This document shows positions 23,971 to 33,044 of a DNA stretch of 51,747 nt, piece by piece (within the stretch, counting starts at the first letter, position 1; every line of letters starts with the position of its first letter). Below the pieces are notes generated by a model. That model worked only from the letters and a program-made list of their open reading frames with translations, had not been told where the DNA came from and ran no database searches. A program made the position numbers and the translations under genes. The stretch is from Bacillota bacterium (GTDB taxonomy: Bacteria; Bacillota; Clostridia; Christensenellales; CAG-138). The stretch is from the NCBI GenBank assembly GCA_023409435.1, contig JAEYHP010000044.1:1-51747 (forward strand). The letters are read 5' to 3'.

Positions 23971-24831
23971 TTAAACTAATAGCGCCAGCGTTCCCGTGAT
24001 AATAAGCGTTAATCCCACTATACCTTTTCTGTTTATTCTTTCCTTCAAAAAAAACCAGGCAAAAGCAACCGTAAAAAGGATGCTCAGCTTATCGAGTGGA
24101 ACGACGATACTCGCCTGGCCGTCCTGCAGGGCGCGGTAGTAGCACAGCCAGGATAAGCCGGTCGATACCCCGGAAAGGCATATAAATCGCCAGCTTCTTG
24201 CATCAATCCGCCTGGCCTCGCCCTGCTTTCCCTGCATGAAAACGATGCCCCACGCCATGACCACCACGACGACCGTCCGTATTGCCGTCCCTAAATTCGA
24301 GTCGATTCCCTGTATGCCCACCTTGCCGAGAATGGAAGTTAAGCTTGCAAATACAGCAGAAAGCAGGGCATGTATCAGCCAGCCCCTGCGCTTCGTCATT
24401 TCTATGCCGGAACTCTTTTTTTCAACCATCAGGTATGTTCCAATGCCGATGGCCGCCATGCCGAGTAGCTTTAACAAAGTGAGGGGCTCATTTAAGAAGA
24501 GGAACGCAAACAGCATGGTGAGAACGGTACTGGACTTATCGATCGGTGTAACCTTGCTGACATCGGCCAGATGGAGCGCCCGGAAGTAGCAAAGCCAGGA
24601 AGCCCCCGTTGCAAAACCGGACAGAATGAGGAACAGCAGCGTCTTGGGCTGGATGCTCGAGAGCGTAGTGTGCGGTCCGGTTATAAAGACCAAAAGCCAG
24701 GAAAACCCCAGGACTACAACGGTACGAATTGCCGTCGCAACATTGGAATCCGTGTTCTTGATGCCGATTTTTGCAAGTATGGCGGTCACTCCGGCAAACG
24801 CGGCAGAACCGAACGCAAACAGAAGCCACAT
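23971..24831 (-). CDS. EamA-family (DMT) transporter
   Basis: A 286-residue, ten-helix membrane transporter of the drug/metabolite superfamily. It is two clear EamA repeats: the stretch around DSNVATAIRTVVV in the first half recurs as DSNLGTAIRTVVV in the second, and GASWLCYFRAL recurs as GLSWLCYYRAL. The ATG at 24831 (MWLLFAFG) is preferred, as GGGGTGAT lies upstream and the longer frame to 24861 adds a basic leader without a site. It follows the 93-residue membrane protein gene by 69 bases and may be the last gene of the ATPase-to-glycosidase run. The substrate is unknown. Confidence 0.88.
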   Translation of the reverse strand: MWLLFAFGSAAFAGVTAILAKIGIKNTDSNVATAIRTVVVLGFSWLLVFITGPHTTLSSIQPKTLLFLILSGFATGASWLCYFRALHLADVSKVTPIDKSSTVLTMLFAFLFLNEPLTLLKLLGMAAIGIGTYLMVEKKSSGIEMTKRRGWLIHALLSAVFASLTSILGKVGIQGIDSNLGTAIRTVVVVVMAWGIVFMQGKQGEARRIDARSWRFICLSGVSTGLSWLCYYRALQDGQASIVVPLDKLSILFTVAFAWFFLKERINRKGIVGLTLIITGTLALLV

Positions 24832-24900
24832 GCAGATCACCCCGTGCCGTAAGTATAGCACAGTTTGTTTGAAGGCGGGCGCCGCCGCATCTATTCCTGT

Positions 24901-25182
24901 TCACTCCATCTCATTTTTTCGAAAATGGCGGCTGCCGGATATACTGGTTTCATCGCGCTTTTGCGCTTTGTCTCTCTCCCTGAAATCCAGCCGGCGCATG
25001 GTAACAAGGGTAATGATCGCCAATGCCAGCGCGATCAAAGAAAAACAGAGCAGCAGCCATTTGCTGATTTCATTGTCGATAAAGAGCATAGCAGGGTTTC
25101 TCCTGTCCAACCAGAAAAAGGTCAGGAACATACCGCCTAAAATAATTGTTAGATGGGATAAAATCTTGCGCGCTTTACGCAT
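24901..25182 (-). CDS. Small two-TM membrane protein
   Basis: A 93-residue protein with two hydrophobic segments (about residues 8-24 and 42-62) and a charged C-terminal tail (RERDKAQKRDE). GGAGG lies 5 bases before the ATG. It is 15 bases downstream of the phosphodiester glycosidase-type gene, so the two are surely co-transcribed. I recognise no family; it may be an accessory subunit for the neighbouring envelope protein (inference). Confidence 0.7.
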   Translation of the reverse strand: MRKARKILSHLTIILGGMFLTFFWLDRRNPAMLFIDNEISKWLLLCFSLIALALAIITLVTMRRLDFRERDKAQKRDETSISGSRHFRKNEME

Positions 25183-25197
25183 CGTGTCCTCCGTTTA

Positions 25198-26175
25198 TCA
25201 CTCAGAAATGAATATAATATCGCTTGACTCACGGCCGCCGTTATAGGGGCGGTTGACCAATTGATCGCCGTATGCCATCATGGCAGTCTGGCCTCCGTCA
25301 AGGTTGTAGGCCGCCTTGCAGCCCAAATCGTAAAAGAGCTGGGAGAGCGCCTGAAGCGTAATGCCGTCCGAATATCCGGGCTGGCGTCCGTCCACAGTCA
25401 CGAGGCAATAATGCCCTGGCTCATAGTAACCGATCGCGCATCTTGGATTGGCGCTTTTCACTGAGCTATTAAACTCCTGCATGGGCTGCCCATTGTCAAG
25501 AAGCTGAGGGCCAAAGCTCCATATCTGGTATGCCTTGCGCGCAATGGCGTCGTCTATATTGAACGTATCCTTTGTGTATGTTTCCATAACGCCATCCTGG
25601 TAAAGCACACATACGTCCTCAAAAAGGCTGTCCCTGTATAGCTGCCCGTTCCTGACCACAATCCCTTTGGCGCGCGCACCGTAATAGTCGCCGGATATCG
25701 CGACAATCGCTTTATTATCCTGGGTCATTTTCATGAATTCCTGGTGGATTCCCTGCCCATACTGCTTCTTTGCGAATGCCGTGCGGAACGAGGATATGGC
25801 TTTTACCCAGACGTCCGCCACGTAATAGGCAACGCCGTCAACGGAATACCCCTTAACGGCCACGCGGACGGAATCCGACTGATGGCTATAGTCCTCGCCT
25901 GTACCTGTATCCTCCGTTGGAAATGCGGCGGAAAAGTCGCCTGCAGGCAAGGCAGGCTCGGCTTCTGTACCGGAAGCTTGGGGAGCAGGATTTTGCGCGG
26001 CGGCATCATCGCTGGATGGCTGGACGTTTACAATGCTTAGCTTTGGGCCGCCTCCGTCTCTTGGGAGAACATGATGAAACAGCGCGAATACGCATAGCGC
26101 TGCGCCAAGCGCAAGTACATCCAATACGACAATGGCCCAGCCGGGGACCGTTTTTCTTTTACTTGAACTTCTCAT
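25198..26175 (-). CDS. Phosphodiester glycosidase family (NAGPA-like) membrane-anchored protein
   Basis: A 325-residue extracytoplasmic protein. One N-terminal membrane segment (about residues 11-34) and a low-complexity linker are followed by an NAGPA-type domain (about 100-322). Typical motifs are AISGDYYGARAKGIVVRNGQLYR, DGRQPGYSDGITLQALSQLF and AYNLDGGQTAMMAYG. This domain removes GlcNAc from phosphodiester-linked sugars and is often found with exopolysaccharide genes. The ATG at 26175 directly follows the stop of the upstream 57-residue gene. The role here may be cell-envelope polymer maturation (inference). Confidence 0.88.
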   Translation of the reverse strand: MRSSSKRKTVPGWAIVVLDVLALGAALCVFALFHHVLPRDGGGPKLSIVNVQPSSDDAAAQNPAPQASGTEAEPALPAGDFSAAFPTEDTGTGEDYSHQSDSVRVAVKGYSVDGVAYYVADVWVKAISSFRTAFAKKQYGQGIHQEFMKMTQDNKAIVAISGDYYGARAKGIVVRNGQLYRDSLFEDVCVLYQDGVMETYTKDTFNIDDAIARKAYQIWSFGPQLLDNGQPMQEFNSSVKSANPRCAIGYYEPGHYCLVTVDGRQPGYSDGITLQALSQLFYDLGCKAAYNLDGGQTAMMAYGDQLVNRPYNGGRESSDIIFISE

Positions 26176-26349
26176 CTATGAACCTCTTACTTTCAGAAGA
26201 ATAAAAATAACAGTTATCATGAGTATCATCAGCACAGGTATCCACAAAAGCGCATTGTAGGGATGCCCGCGTTTCCCTTTGCGCCTTTGTAAGGCGTTCA
26301 GGTGCTCAGTATCATGCTTTTGAAGTTCATTCATCAAGCGATTGTGCAT
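26176..26349 (-). CDS. Tiny single-TM membrane protein
   Basis: A 57-residue protein: a charged N-terminal half (MNELQKHDTEHLNALQRRKGK) then a single hydrophobic segment (LLWIPVLMILMITVIFILL) and a short basic end. The ATG at 26349 has AGGAGG 4-5 bases upstream. It lies 32 bases after the P-type ATPase stop, and its own stop abuts the start of the glycosidase-type gene, so it is translated in the operon. The size and position suggest an accessory peptide, perhaps of the ATPase; this is a guess. Confidence 0.65.
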   Translation of the reverse strand: MHNRLMNELQKHDTEHLNALQRRKGKRGHPYNALLWIPVLMILMITVIFILLKVRGS

Positions 26350-26381
26350 GTTGCCTCCTGAGAGCACAATTGCATGGCCGT

Positions 26382-28469
26382 TCAGTCTTTGCCGCTGCAG
26401 GCGATGGTTGGCAAACGTTTATCCGCTTTTTGAGAACAGACCTCCCCGACGAGCAATACTCCAAATATGGCGGCCACGCCGAATGACATCCAGGATAAAG
26501 CATCTGGGAGGTAGCCGCGCGCCATGCCTACTACGTGAATTACGGTTGTAAAAAACGTGATCCGCAGCGCGAAGGGAAAGGCCCGTTTGATTGCCCGCTG
26601 CAGGATTTGATCCTGTATGGGCGTATCGTTTTCCCGGAATGTGAGTATGAATGCGGGTATCGCCTCAAACAAAAGCCCGTAGATGCTCAACTGCAGCGGT
26701 ATCAGGGGATAGGCCCTTCCGAGCAGGATGAAAACGAGGGACAGCAGAAAGGAGAAACAGGTCTTAGCCAGAAATAAGGAAGCCGTAGCAGAGATGTTGT
26801 TTACGACCCGCCTTCCCTCCGAAAGCGCATTGGGCAGCACATTGAAACTGTCTCCAAACAAAACCATCCGCGCAACCTTGCGCGCGGCGTCGCATCCGGA
26901 GGCCATCGCGATGCCGCAATCCGCCTCTTTGAGCGCCATAACGTCGTTGACGCCATCGCCCAGCATTGCCACCCTGTGCCCGCGGCTTTGCAGAAGACGG
27001 ATAAGGATCAATTTTTGTTCCGGCGTCACTCTCCCGAACACATCGGTTGTTTCCACAATGCCGGAGAGGGCCGCCTCATCCATGCCCGTTACGTCAACAC
27101 AGCTCTTGGCCGTAAGGCCTGCGGCCCGCGCAATAGCGGATACGGTACGCGGGTGATCGCCGGATAAGATTTTCAGCGTTACCCCCTGTGCCCGGAAATG
27201 GCCCAACACCTGCACCGTATTTTCCCGAAGGGTATCCTGTATACATAAAGCCGCTATCGGCTTAATATCCTCCGGCAGTTGTTCCGAAAACGCATGGTCG
27301 GAATGCCCGATCGCCACGATGCGCTTCCCGTTTCCCATAGCTTTTACAACCGTATCTGGCGGGAGCTCGTCGAATAGACGCTCCCACTGACCGAGCATGA
27401 TTGTACCGATGCCCGCATAATATGCCGCGCTCCATCCCCTTGAGGGAGAGAATTCGACAACATGGGAGGGACTTACGCCGTACTGCGGAAAATGCTTTTG
27501 CAGCGCAACATAGGTGCTGTTCTGCGTCTGGAAGGCTCCGGAAAGAAGGCCGCCCAGAAATTGGACCTGCTCTTCGGAAGAATCGCATAAAGGGATCACC
27601 TCGGTAACTGCCAGGTCCCCTGTAGTGAGCGTTCCGGTTTTGTCCATACAAATCACGTCCGCTCGCGCGAGCGCTTCAATTCCGTAGAGCTCCTGGACCA
27701 ACAGCTTCTTTCGCCCTAATTTGATAACGCCGATTGCCAGTGATACGCTCGTGAGCAGCACCAGCCCCTTGGGAAGCAGACCCAGAAGCGCCGCGGATGT
27801 GGTAACGACGGCGGTTTCAAACGCGTCGCCGGTGCCGATATAGCTGTGGTAGAATAAGATTGCTCCCAAAGGCAATATAAAATAGCCCGTAAAGCGGACC
27901 AACCGGTTGAGCGCATCCATGATGCCGGATTGGTAGGCTTTATAGGACTTTGCTTTCCACGTAAGTTTTTCCGCATAACAATCCTCGCCGGTCTCTTCAG
28001 CAATTGCCTTGCAATGCCCGCTTATGATGTAACTGCCGGAGAGCAGGGGATCGCCGGAGGATTTCATAACCGGTTCGGACTCTCCTGTGAGAAGCGCCTC
28101 GTTCACTTCAGCCTGCCCTTCGAGCACTCTGCACTCTGCATAGATCTGGTCGCCGGGCATGAACAGGACGGTGTCGCCCTGTTTGACTTCATCCACATTT
28201 ACCTGCGATACGGTCCCATCTTTTAGAACCTGCGCTTTTGTTACGCTTAGAAGCGCCAGGCTGTCCACAATGCTTTTTGCACGCAGCTCCTGAATGATGC
28301 CTATCGCAATGTTCAATAAGATCACGCCGAGATAGAGAAGATTCTCATATGCGCCGACTGCGGCCAGGGCAAGGCCGATTGCGAAATTGAATGCGTTGAA
28401 TGGCGTAAGCAAATACTTGAGCCAGATGTGCAACGGCGTATTGTTTCGCTCCTTGGATTTTTTTTGCAT
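26382..28469 (-). CDS. Cation-translocating P-type ATPase
   Basis: A 695-residue ion pump. Landmarks: actuator motif LTGES (residues 127-131), phosphorylation Asp276 (DKTGTLTTG), the nucleotide-domain hinge and GDGVNDVMALKEAD near 490, then four C-terminal membrane helices. The TM4 motif is PKGLV (233-237), where Ca and related pumps usually have PEGL; the CtpE-like group is closest by memory. There is no N-terminal metal-binding domain, so it is not of the heavy-metal CPx type. AAAGGAG precedes the ATG. It is the first gene of a minus-strand run and is divergent from a two-component system that could regulate it. The ion is uncertain. Confidence 0.9.
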   Translation of the reverse strand: MQKKSKERNNTPLHIWLKYLLTPFNAFNFAIGLALAAVGAYENLLYLGVILLNIAIGIIQELRAKSIVDSLALLSVTKAQVLKDGTVSQVNVDEVKQGDTVLFMPGDQIYAECRVLEGQAEVNEALLTGESEPVMKSSGDPLLSGSYIISGHCKAIAEETGEDCYAEKLTWKAKSYKAYQSGIMDALNRLVRFTGYFILPLGAILFYHSYIGTGDAFETAVVTTSAALLGLLPKGLVLLTSVSLAIGVIKLGRKKLLVQELYGIEALARADVICMDKTGTLTTGDLAVTEVIPLCDSSEEQVQFLGGLLSGAFQTQNSTYVALQKHFPQYGVSPSHVVEFSPSRGWSAAYYAGIGTIMLGQWERLFDELPPDTVVKAMGNGKRIVAIGHSDHAFSEQLPEDIKPIAALCIQDTLRENTVQVLGHFRAQGVTLKILSGDHPRTVSAIARAAGLTAKSCVDVTGMDEAALSGIVETTDVFGRVTPEQKLILIRLLQSRGHRVAMLGDGVNDVMALKEADCGIAMASGCDAARKVARMVLFGDSFNVLPNALSEGRRVVNNISATASLFLAKTCFSFLLSLVFILLGRAYPLIPLQLSIYGLLFEAIPAFILTFRENDTPIQDQILQRAIKRAFPFALRITFFTTVIHVVGMARGYLPDALSWMSFGVAAIFGVLLVGEVCSQKADKRLPTIACSGKD

Positions 28470-28625
28470 GGGTGTCTCCTTTTGTTTACCGGATTGCCTG
28501 CATCATAGCCCCCGATGCTTGTAATGCCATGAGGGAGAGATTAGAATTCGATTAGAAATGCGCAGCCGGATGGAATCAGGCCTGGCGCATACGCTATAAT
28601 GAAGCCAAACGGAGGGAGGCAGGCC

Positions 28626-29291
28626 ATGCGCATTCTGATCATTGAAGACGAAAAGGATATCGTTCGTTTCCTGGAATTGGAACTGCAGCATGAAGGATAC
28701 GAGGCGGAATGCGCATATAATGGCCGCGACGGCCTCGATATGGCGCTTGAGCGGGAGTACGGCATCATACTGCTCGACGTCATGCTTCCCGATCTCAACG
28801 GCATCGAAGTGCTGCGCAGGTTGCGGCAGGTGAAGCCGGTTCCTGTCATACTGCTCACAGCCAGAGATGCGGTGATGGATAAGGTGACAGGGCTTGATAC
28901 AGGAGCCAATGACTACATTACAAAGCCGTTCCACATCGAAGAACTGCTCGCGCGCATCCGCGTGCTCACCCGTTCGGAACCGATGCCATCGGAAATAAAG
29001 GTATGCGACCTGATCCATTCTCCGTTGTCGCACAGTATCACACGGGATGGAGCGGAGCTGCAGCTGACCAAAAAGGAGTACGATCTGCTGGCCTATTTCA
29101 TACGCAACCACGATATTGTGTTGACAAGGGAACAGCTTCTTAATGAAGTATGGGGGTATGAGTACTTCGGGGACAGCAATATCGTGGACGTATATGTGAG
29201 GTATGTCCGCGCAAAGGTAAACAAAGGTTTTGCTCACAAACATATCGAAACCGTCCGCGGCACGGGCTATGTATTGAGAGGGAAAACATGA
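28626..29291 (+). CDS. OmpR-family response regulator
   Basis: A 221-residue two-component regulator. The receiver domain has acidic residues 7-8 (IIEDEKD), phospho-acceptor Asp51 (ILLDVMLPDL) and Lys near 101 (YITKPF). A winged-helix DNA-binding domain follows (about 125-221; LTKKEYDLLAYFIRNHD, then VDVYVRYVRAKV). The ATG at 28626 is preceded by GGAGGGAGG. Upstream, TATAAT (28593-28598) without a good -35 may mark the promoter. It overlaps the kinase gene by 4 bases (ATGA). It is divergent from the P-type ATPase, which is a likely target by position. Confidence 0.94.
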   Translation: MRILIIEDEKDIVRFLELELQHEGYEAECAYNGRDGLDMALEREYGIILLDVMLPDLNGIEVLRRLRQVKPVPVILLTARDAVMDKVTGLDTGANDYITKPFHIEELLARIRVLTRSEPMPSEIKVCDLIHSPLSHSITRDGAELQLTKKEYDLLAYFIRNHDIVLTREQLLNEVWGYEYFGDSNIVDVYVRYVRAKVNKGFAHKHIETVRGTGYVLRGKT

Positions 29292-30676
29292 AGCGCCAAA
29301 AACTTTCAAATAAGCTGTCGCTTTTATATGCGGCCCTTTTCGGTATCGTGTTCTTCCTGCTCAGTGTAGGGGTGCTGTTCTGTACTTATCAGACGCTCTT
29401 CGGCGACAAGCGCGAATATCTGCAGCACACGATGCCAATTGTAGAGAACCATATCCTGGAGGAGCTTGCCGAGGGAGATCTCATTACGGCCCCGGATCTT
29501 CTGCTGGAACAGGCTTACGATCTGAACCTGAATATGATTGTTTATTCGCCCGAAGGCGTTATTGTCAATAAACTTTATAACTTTCCTATGCAAGAATCCG
29601 AGCTTCGGCGTGAATTGGACAAAGTCCATACCGTTTTTACGGAACAGCATGGGATCCTCCTGAGCTATCGAAGCAGTCTTTATGACGGAGACATGCATCT
29701 TGGATCTGTTCTTTTGGTGAGCAACCCGGTAAATGAGGTCAGCTATATCAAGCTGCTGAGTCTATTGCTTCTTGGCGCAAATGCCATAGGCATTGTGGCC
29801 GCAGCGTTTGTAGGCCGCTATGTCAGCAGGAAGATGCTTGCACCCATAGACAGCATGATCAACGAAGCGGGCAAGATCGACAGCCGTCACCTAAAAAAAC
29901 GCCTGCCGGTGCCCGAGCCCGATGATGAGCTCCGGCGGCTTGCAATCACAATCAACAGGATGCTGATGCGGGTTGAGGATGCATTCAACCAGCAAAGCCG
30001 GTTTACGGCGGACGCTTCGCATGAATTGCGCACGCCCCTGGCCGTGATCCAAGGTTATACGGACATTCTGCAGCGCTGGGGAAAAGACGATAAAAACGTC
30101 TTGCAGGAGGGGATCGCTGCGATTTCCAGGCAGACGGAATATATGCACAAGCTTGTTGAGAACCTTTTGTTTCTTGCCCGCGGCGAGCGTGAAAAATTAG
30201 AAGTAAACAAGGCCCCTTTTCAGGTGGAGCAGTTGATGAGAGAACTCATCGCGGAGCAATCCGCATTGGATAACCAGCATCAGTATCTTGTGGAAGCAGA
30301 ACCCGATCTCATGGTATTTGGCGACAGGACGATGATCAAGCAGCTGCTTCTTGCAGTGATGGACAACAGCAAAAAATTCACGCCGCAGGGGGGCAGCATC
30401 ACGCTTGCTGCGAAAAAGACGAAAGGAGGAACCGAGCTTTCGGTAACGGATACCGGAATAGGCATGGAGCCGGAGCAGTTGGAGCATATATTCGAGCGGT
30501 TTTACCGCGCGGATAAGGCAAGGAGCCGCAAAGACGGAAGCGCAGGATTGGGGCTTTCCATTGCGTCTGCGATTGCCGATGTGCACGGAGCGGAAATCGG
30601 TGCAACAAGTTCTCTCAGCAAAGGCACACGTATCACAGTCCTGTTCCCCAGCCAGAGCAACGCTTTGGATTCTTAA
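29288..30676 (+). CDS. Sensor histidine kinase
   Basis: A 462-residue membrane kinase that partners the preceding regulator. One N-terminal membrane segment (about residues 12-34), an extracytoplasmic sensor of about 115 residues, a second segment (about 155-177), a HAMP domain, then HisKA with phospho-acceptor His245 (DASHELRTPL) and a HATPase domain with DNSKKFT (N box), DTGIGM (G1) and GLGLSIA (G2). This is the ordinary EnvZ/PhoR layout. It overlaps the regulator by 4 bases and ends before a good terminator at 30704. The signal is unknown. Confidence 0.94.
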   Translation: MKRQKLSNKLSLLYAALFGIVFFLLSVGVLFCTYQTLFGDKREYLQHTMPIVENHILEELAEGDLITAPDLLLEQAYDLNLNMIVYSPEGVIVNKLYNFPMQESELRRELDKVHTVFTEQHGILLSYRSSLYDGDMHLGSVLLVSNPVNEVSYIKLLSLLLLGANAIGIVAAAFVGRYVSRKMLAPIDSMINEAGKIDSRHLKKRLPVPEPDDELRRLAITINRMLMRVEDAFNQQSRFTADASHELRTPLAVIQGYTDILQRWGKDDKNVLQEGIAAISRQTEYMHKLVENLLFLARGEREKLEVNKAPFQVEQLMRELIAEQSALDNQHQYLVEAEPDLMVFGDRTMIKQLLLAVMDNSKKFTPQGGSITLAAKKTKGGTELSVTDTGIGMEPEQLEHIFERFYRADKARSRKDGSAGLGLSIASAIADVHGAEIGATSSLSKGTRITVLFPSQSNALDS

Positions 30677-30703
30677 TAAAATTCACAACCAAGTGGTTTC
30701 CGA

Positions 30704-30738
30704 CCCACGGCAGGCATTGGCTTACCGTGGGCATTTTT
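30704..30738 (+). terminator. Terminator of the two-component operon
   Basis: CCCACGG pairs with CCGTGGG across a 14-base loop, followed by CATTTTTC. It starts 28 bases after the kinase stop. Confidence 0.75.
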
Positions 30739-30838
30739 CATGACATTGAAAGTAGTATATCTATTTGTTTTCTTATCTTCTTCTCATGTTCCTCTAATCC
30801 TCCGCGCCTACGATATACGCATGGCAAAGGAGGATGTT

Positions 30839-31888
30839 ATGCAAAAGGTAACGGTCATCATTCCCGCATACGAGCCGGATGCAAAGCTGGAGGCACTGGT
30901 TCAGACGCTGATTAAGAAAATTCCGGTATTAATTGTGGACGATGGGAGTGGCGGCGCATATACCGGTATCTTCCGTTCTATCGAGGAAATGGGGGCAACC
31001 GTCCTTCACCATGATCAAAACCGCGGCAAGGGCGCCGCTTTAAAAACCGCGTTCGAATATCTACAGAAAAGCGGGACGAATTCGCATGCCGTTACAGCGG
31101 ATGCGGATGGACAGCACCGCGTGGAAGACATCCTGATGATCGCTTCGGCATTGGAGCAGTATGCCGACACGATTATCCTTGGTGGGAGGGATGTCTCCCA
31201 AATGCCGTTCCGGTCGCGCTTGGGCAATACCGTAACCCGCTCGGTTTTTCATCTGCTTACCGGGCTAAATATATCGGATACGCAAACGGGGCTAAGGGGT
31301 ATTCACGCAAATCTGATCGGGCAAATGCTGACCGTTGCCGGAGAGCGGTACGAATATGAAATGAATATGCTGCTGGCGCTCAAGAAATGGGGCATTTCGT
31401 TCGTGGAATTGCCCATTCGGACGATATACCTTGAAGGCAACCGCTCTTCTCATTTCCATCCGCTTAAGGATGGATTCCGGGTATTCGCCCAGTTATTCAG
31501 ATATACACTTATATCCTTTGGCTGCGCTATATTGGATTATGGTCTCTATTGCCTGCTGATCAGGATGTTCCTGCCGTCATGGAGTTATGCCATAGCAAGG
31601 ATATTCAGCGCCTGCTTCAATTACCAGATGAACCGGCGCATGGTTTTTCAGGCGGGGCCATCTGCAAAAAGCGCGATTGCCTATGCTTTGCTTGCCGGAT
31701 TTTCGATGGCGGCTGGCGCATTGGGGACCGGGCTGCTGTCTTCCCTGGCGATAAACAGCGTTTTTGCAAAGCTGGTCCTTGATACTTTGCTGTTTGCCGT
31801 GAACTATCTGGTGCAGAAAAAGATCATCTTTCATCATGCCGCAGCATATCAGACGGCGGAGGACAAGGAGAATTCCGTCCATGAATAA
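30839..31888 (+). CDS. Glycosyltransferase family 2 fused to GtrA-like membrane domain
   Basis: A 349-residue two-domain protein. The GT2 domain (residues 1-215) begins VTVIIPAYEPDAKLEAL, has DDGSGG (about 33-38), the DXD-like TADADGQHR and QTGLRG, typical of polyprenyl-phosphate sugar transferases such as DPM1. The GtrA-like part (about 218-335) has four hydrophobic segments and helps flip or anchor lipid-linked sugars. The ATG at 30839 has AAAGGAGG upstream; the longer frame to 30740 lacks one. It overlaps the phosphoesterase gene by 8 bases. The fusion suggests glycosyl donor synthesis and membrane handling by one protein. Confidence 0.9.
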   Translation: MQKVTVIIPAYEPDAKLEALVQTLIKKIPVLIVDDGSGGAYTGIFRSIEEMGATVLHHDQNRGKGAALKTAFEYLQKSGTNSHAVTADADGQHRVEDILMIASALEQYADTIILGGRDVSQMPFRSRLGNTVTRSVFHLLTGLNISDTQTGLRGIHANLIGQMLTVAGERYEYEMNMLLALKKWGISFVELPIRTIYLEGNRSSHFHPLKDGFRVFAQLFRYTLISFGCAILDYGLYCLLIRMFLPSWSYAIARIFSACFNYQMNRRMVFQAGPSAKSAIAYALLAGFSMAAGALGTGLLSSLAINSVFAKLVLDTLLFAVNYLVQKKIIFHHAAAYQTAEDKENSVHE

Positions 31889-32978
31889 GAAGCTGCGAAT
31901 TCGGGGCGCATTGATGCGCTTGCTGGCATTCCTTATACTGATACAGCTAACGGGATGTGTGAAGGGCAGTAAGCTGCAGAATGGACAGGAGATACTCCCG
32001 TCTGCTCCCTTAAATACCGAAGAACCAAGCGCTCCCCTTATTAAAATAGAGGTTATCCCCAAGGAAAGTATATTACCGCCCCAGCGCACGCCGGCACAGC
32101 AAATACATTCCGCTACCGTTGCGCCTAAAGCGGCCGACGGCAAGTATACCATTGCGTGGATATCGGATACCCAGCACTACAGCCGATACTTTCCTGAAAC
32201 ATTTATGGCGATGACGCGCTATTTAAAAGAAAAGCAGCAGGAACTGAATTTGGGATACGTTGTACATACGGGGGACCTCGTGGCGAGCCGAACCGACGTT
32301 AAGCAGTGGACCAACGCAAAGCGGGCAATGGATGAACTGTCTTCCATCCCACACGGAGTACTTGCGGGGAACCATGATGTGGGCCAGAGTTATGATTACG
32401 CCAATTATTCCACTTATTTTGGAGAAAAGGCCTTTCGCCAGTATGACTATTACGGCGAAAGCCTCCTAGATAACCGCTGCCATTATGACCTGATCACAAT
32501 GGGCAGTACGGATTACGTCTTTGTATACCTGGGTTATCAGCCGGGAGAGAACAGCATGCGCTTTGCCAATGAAGCATTCGCGAAGTATGCGGACAGGGTG
32601 GGGGTGCTTTGTGTTCATGAATACCTGGGCTCGCATTCTACGCTCCGAGCCATAGGCCAAACCTTATACAAGAAAGTTGTGAAACCCAACCCCAATGTCT
32701 ATCTTGTGTTATGCGGCCATCGCTACAATGAGGATTGCGTCCCCGTAACATTCGATGATGATGGGAATGGAAAGGCTGATCGTACCGTCTACCAGTACAT
32801 TGCGAATTATCAGGACATCGATAAAAAAGGCGGCTCGGGGTATATGCGGTTCCTGGAAATTGACGAAGAGAAAGGAACGATCCATTTCTACACCTATTCC
32901 CCGTTGCTGGATCAATACCGTCCCATTCCCAAGGCTGCAATAAACCAAGAATCGACGTTGCCTATTCCCTGGATATAA
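31881..32978 (+). CDS. Lipoprotein metallophosphoesterase (calcineurin-like)
   Basis: A 365-residue exported lipoprotein: a basic N-terminus, a hydrophobic run and lipobox LTGC with Cys26. The mature part is a calcineurin-like phosphoesterase with metal ligands in ISDTQHYS, HTGDLVAS, AGNHDVGQ, a later CVHEYLGSHS and LCGHRYNED. The start is AAGGAG-coupled and overlaps the upstream GT2-GtrA gene by 8 bases, so both are made together. It probably cleaves a phosphodiester or phosphomonoester at the outer membrane face, possibly on a glycolipid or teichoic polymer linked to the GT product (inference). Confidence 0.88.
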   Translation: MNKKLRIRGALMRLLAFLILIQLTGCVKGSKLQNGQEILPSAPLNTEEPSAPLIKIEVIPKESILPPQRTPAQQIHSATVAPKAADGKYTIAWISDTQHYSRYFPETFMAMTRYLKEKQQELNLGYVVHTGDLVASRTDVKQWTNAKRAMDELSSIPHGVLAGNHDVGQSYDYANYSTYFGEKAFRQYDYYGESLLDNRCHYDLITMGSTDYVFVYLGYQPGENSMRFANEAFAKYADRVGVLCVHEYLGSHSTLRAIGQTLYKKVVKPNPNVYLVLCGHRYNEDCVPVTFDDDGNGKADRTVYQYIANYQDIDKKGGSGYMRFLEIDEEKGTIHFYTYSPLLDQYRPIPKAAINQESTLPIPWI

Positions 32979-33044
32979 TGCTACTATCCGTTAATACATA
33001 TATGGCTGTAAAGGCGGGTATAGCCCAACAAGAAACAAGGCCGG

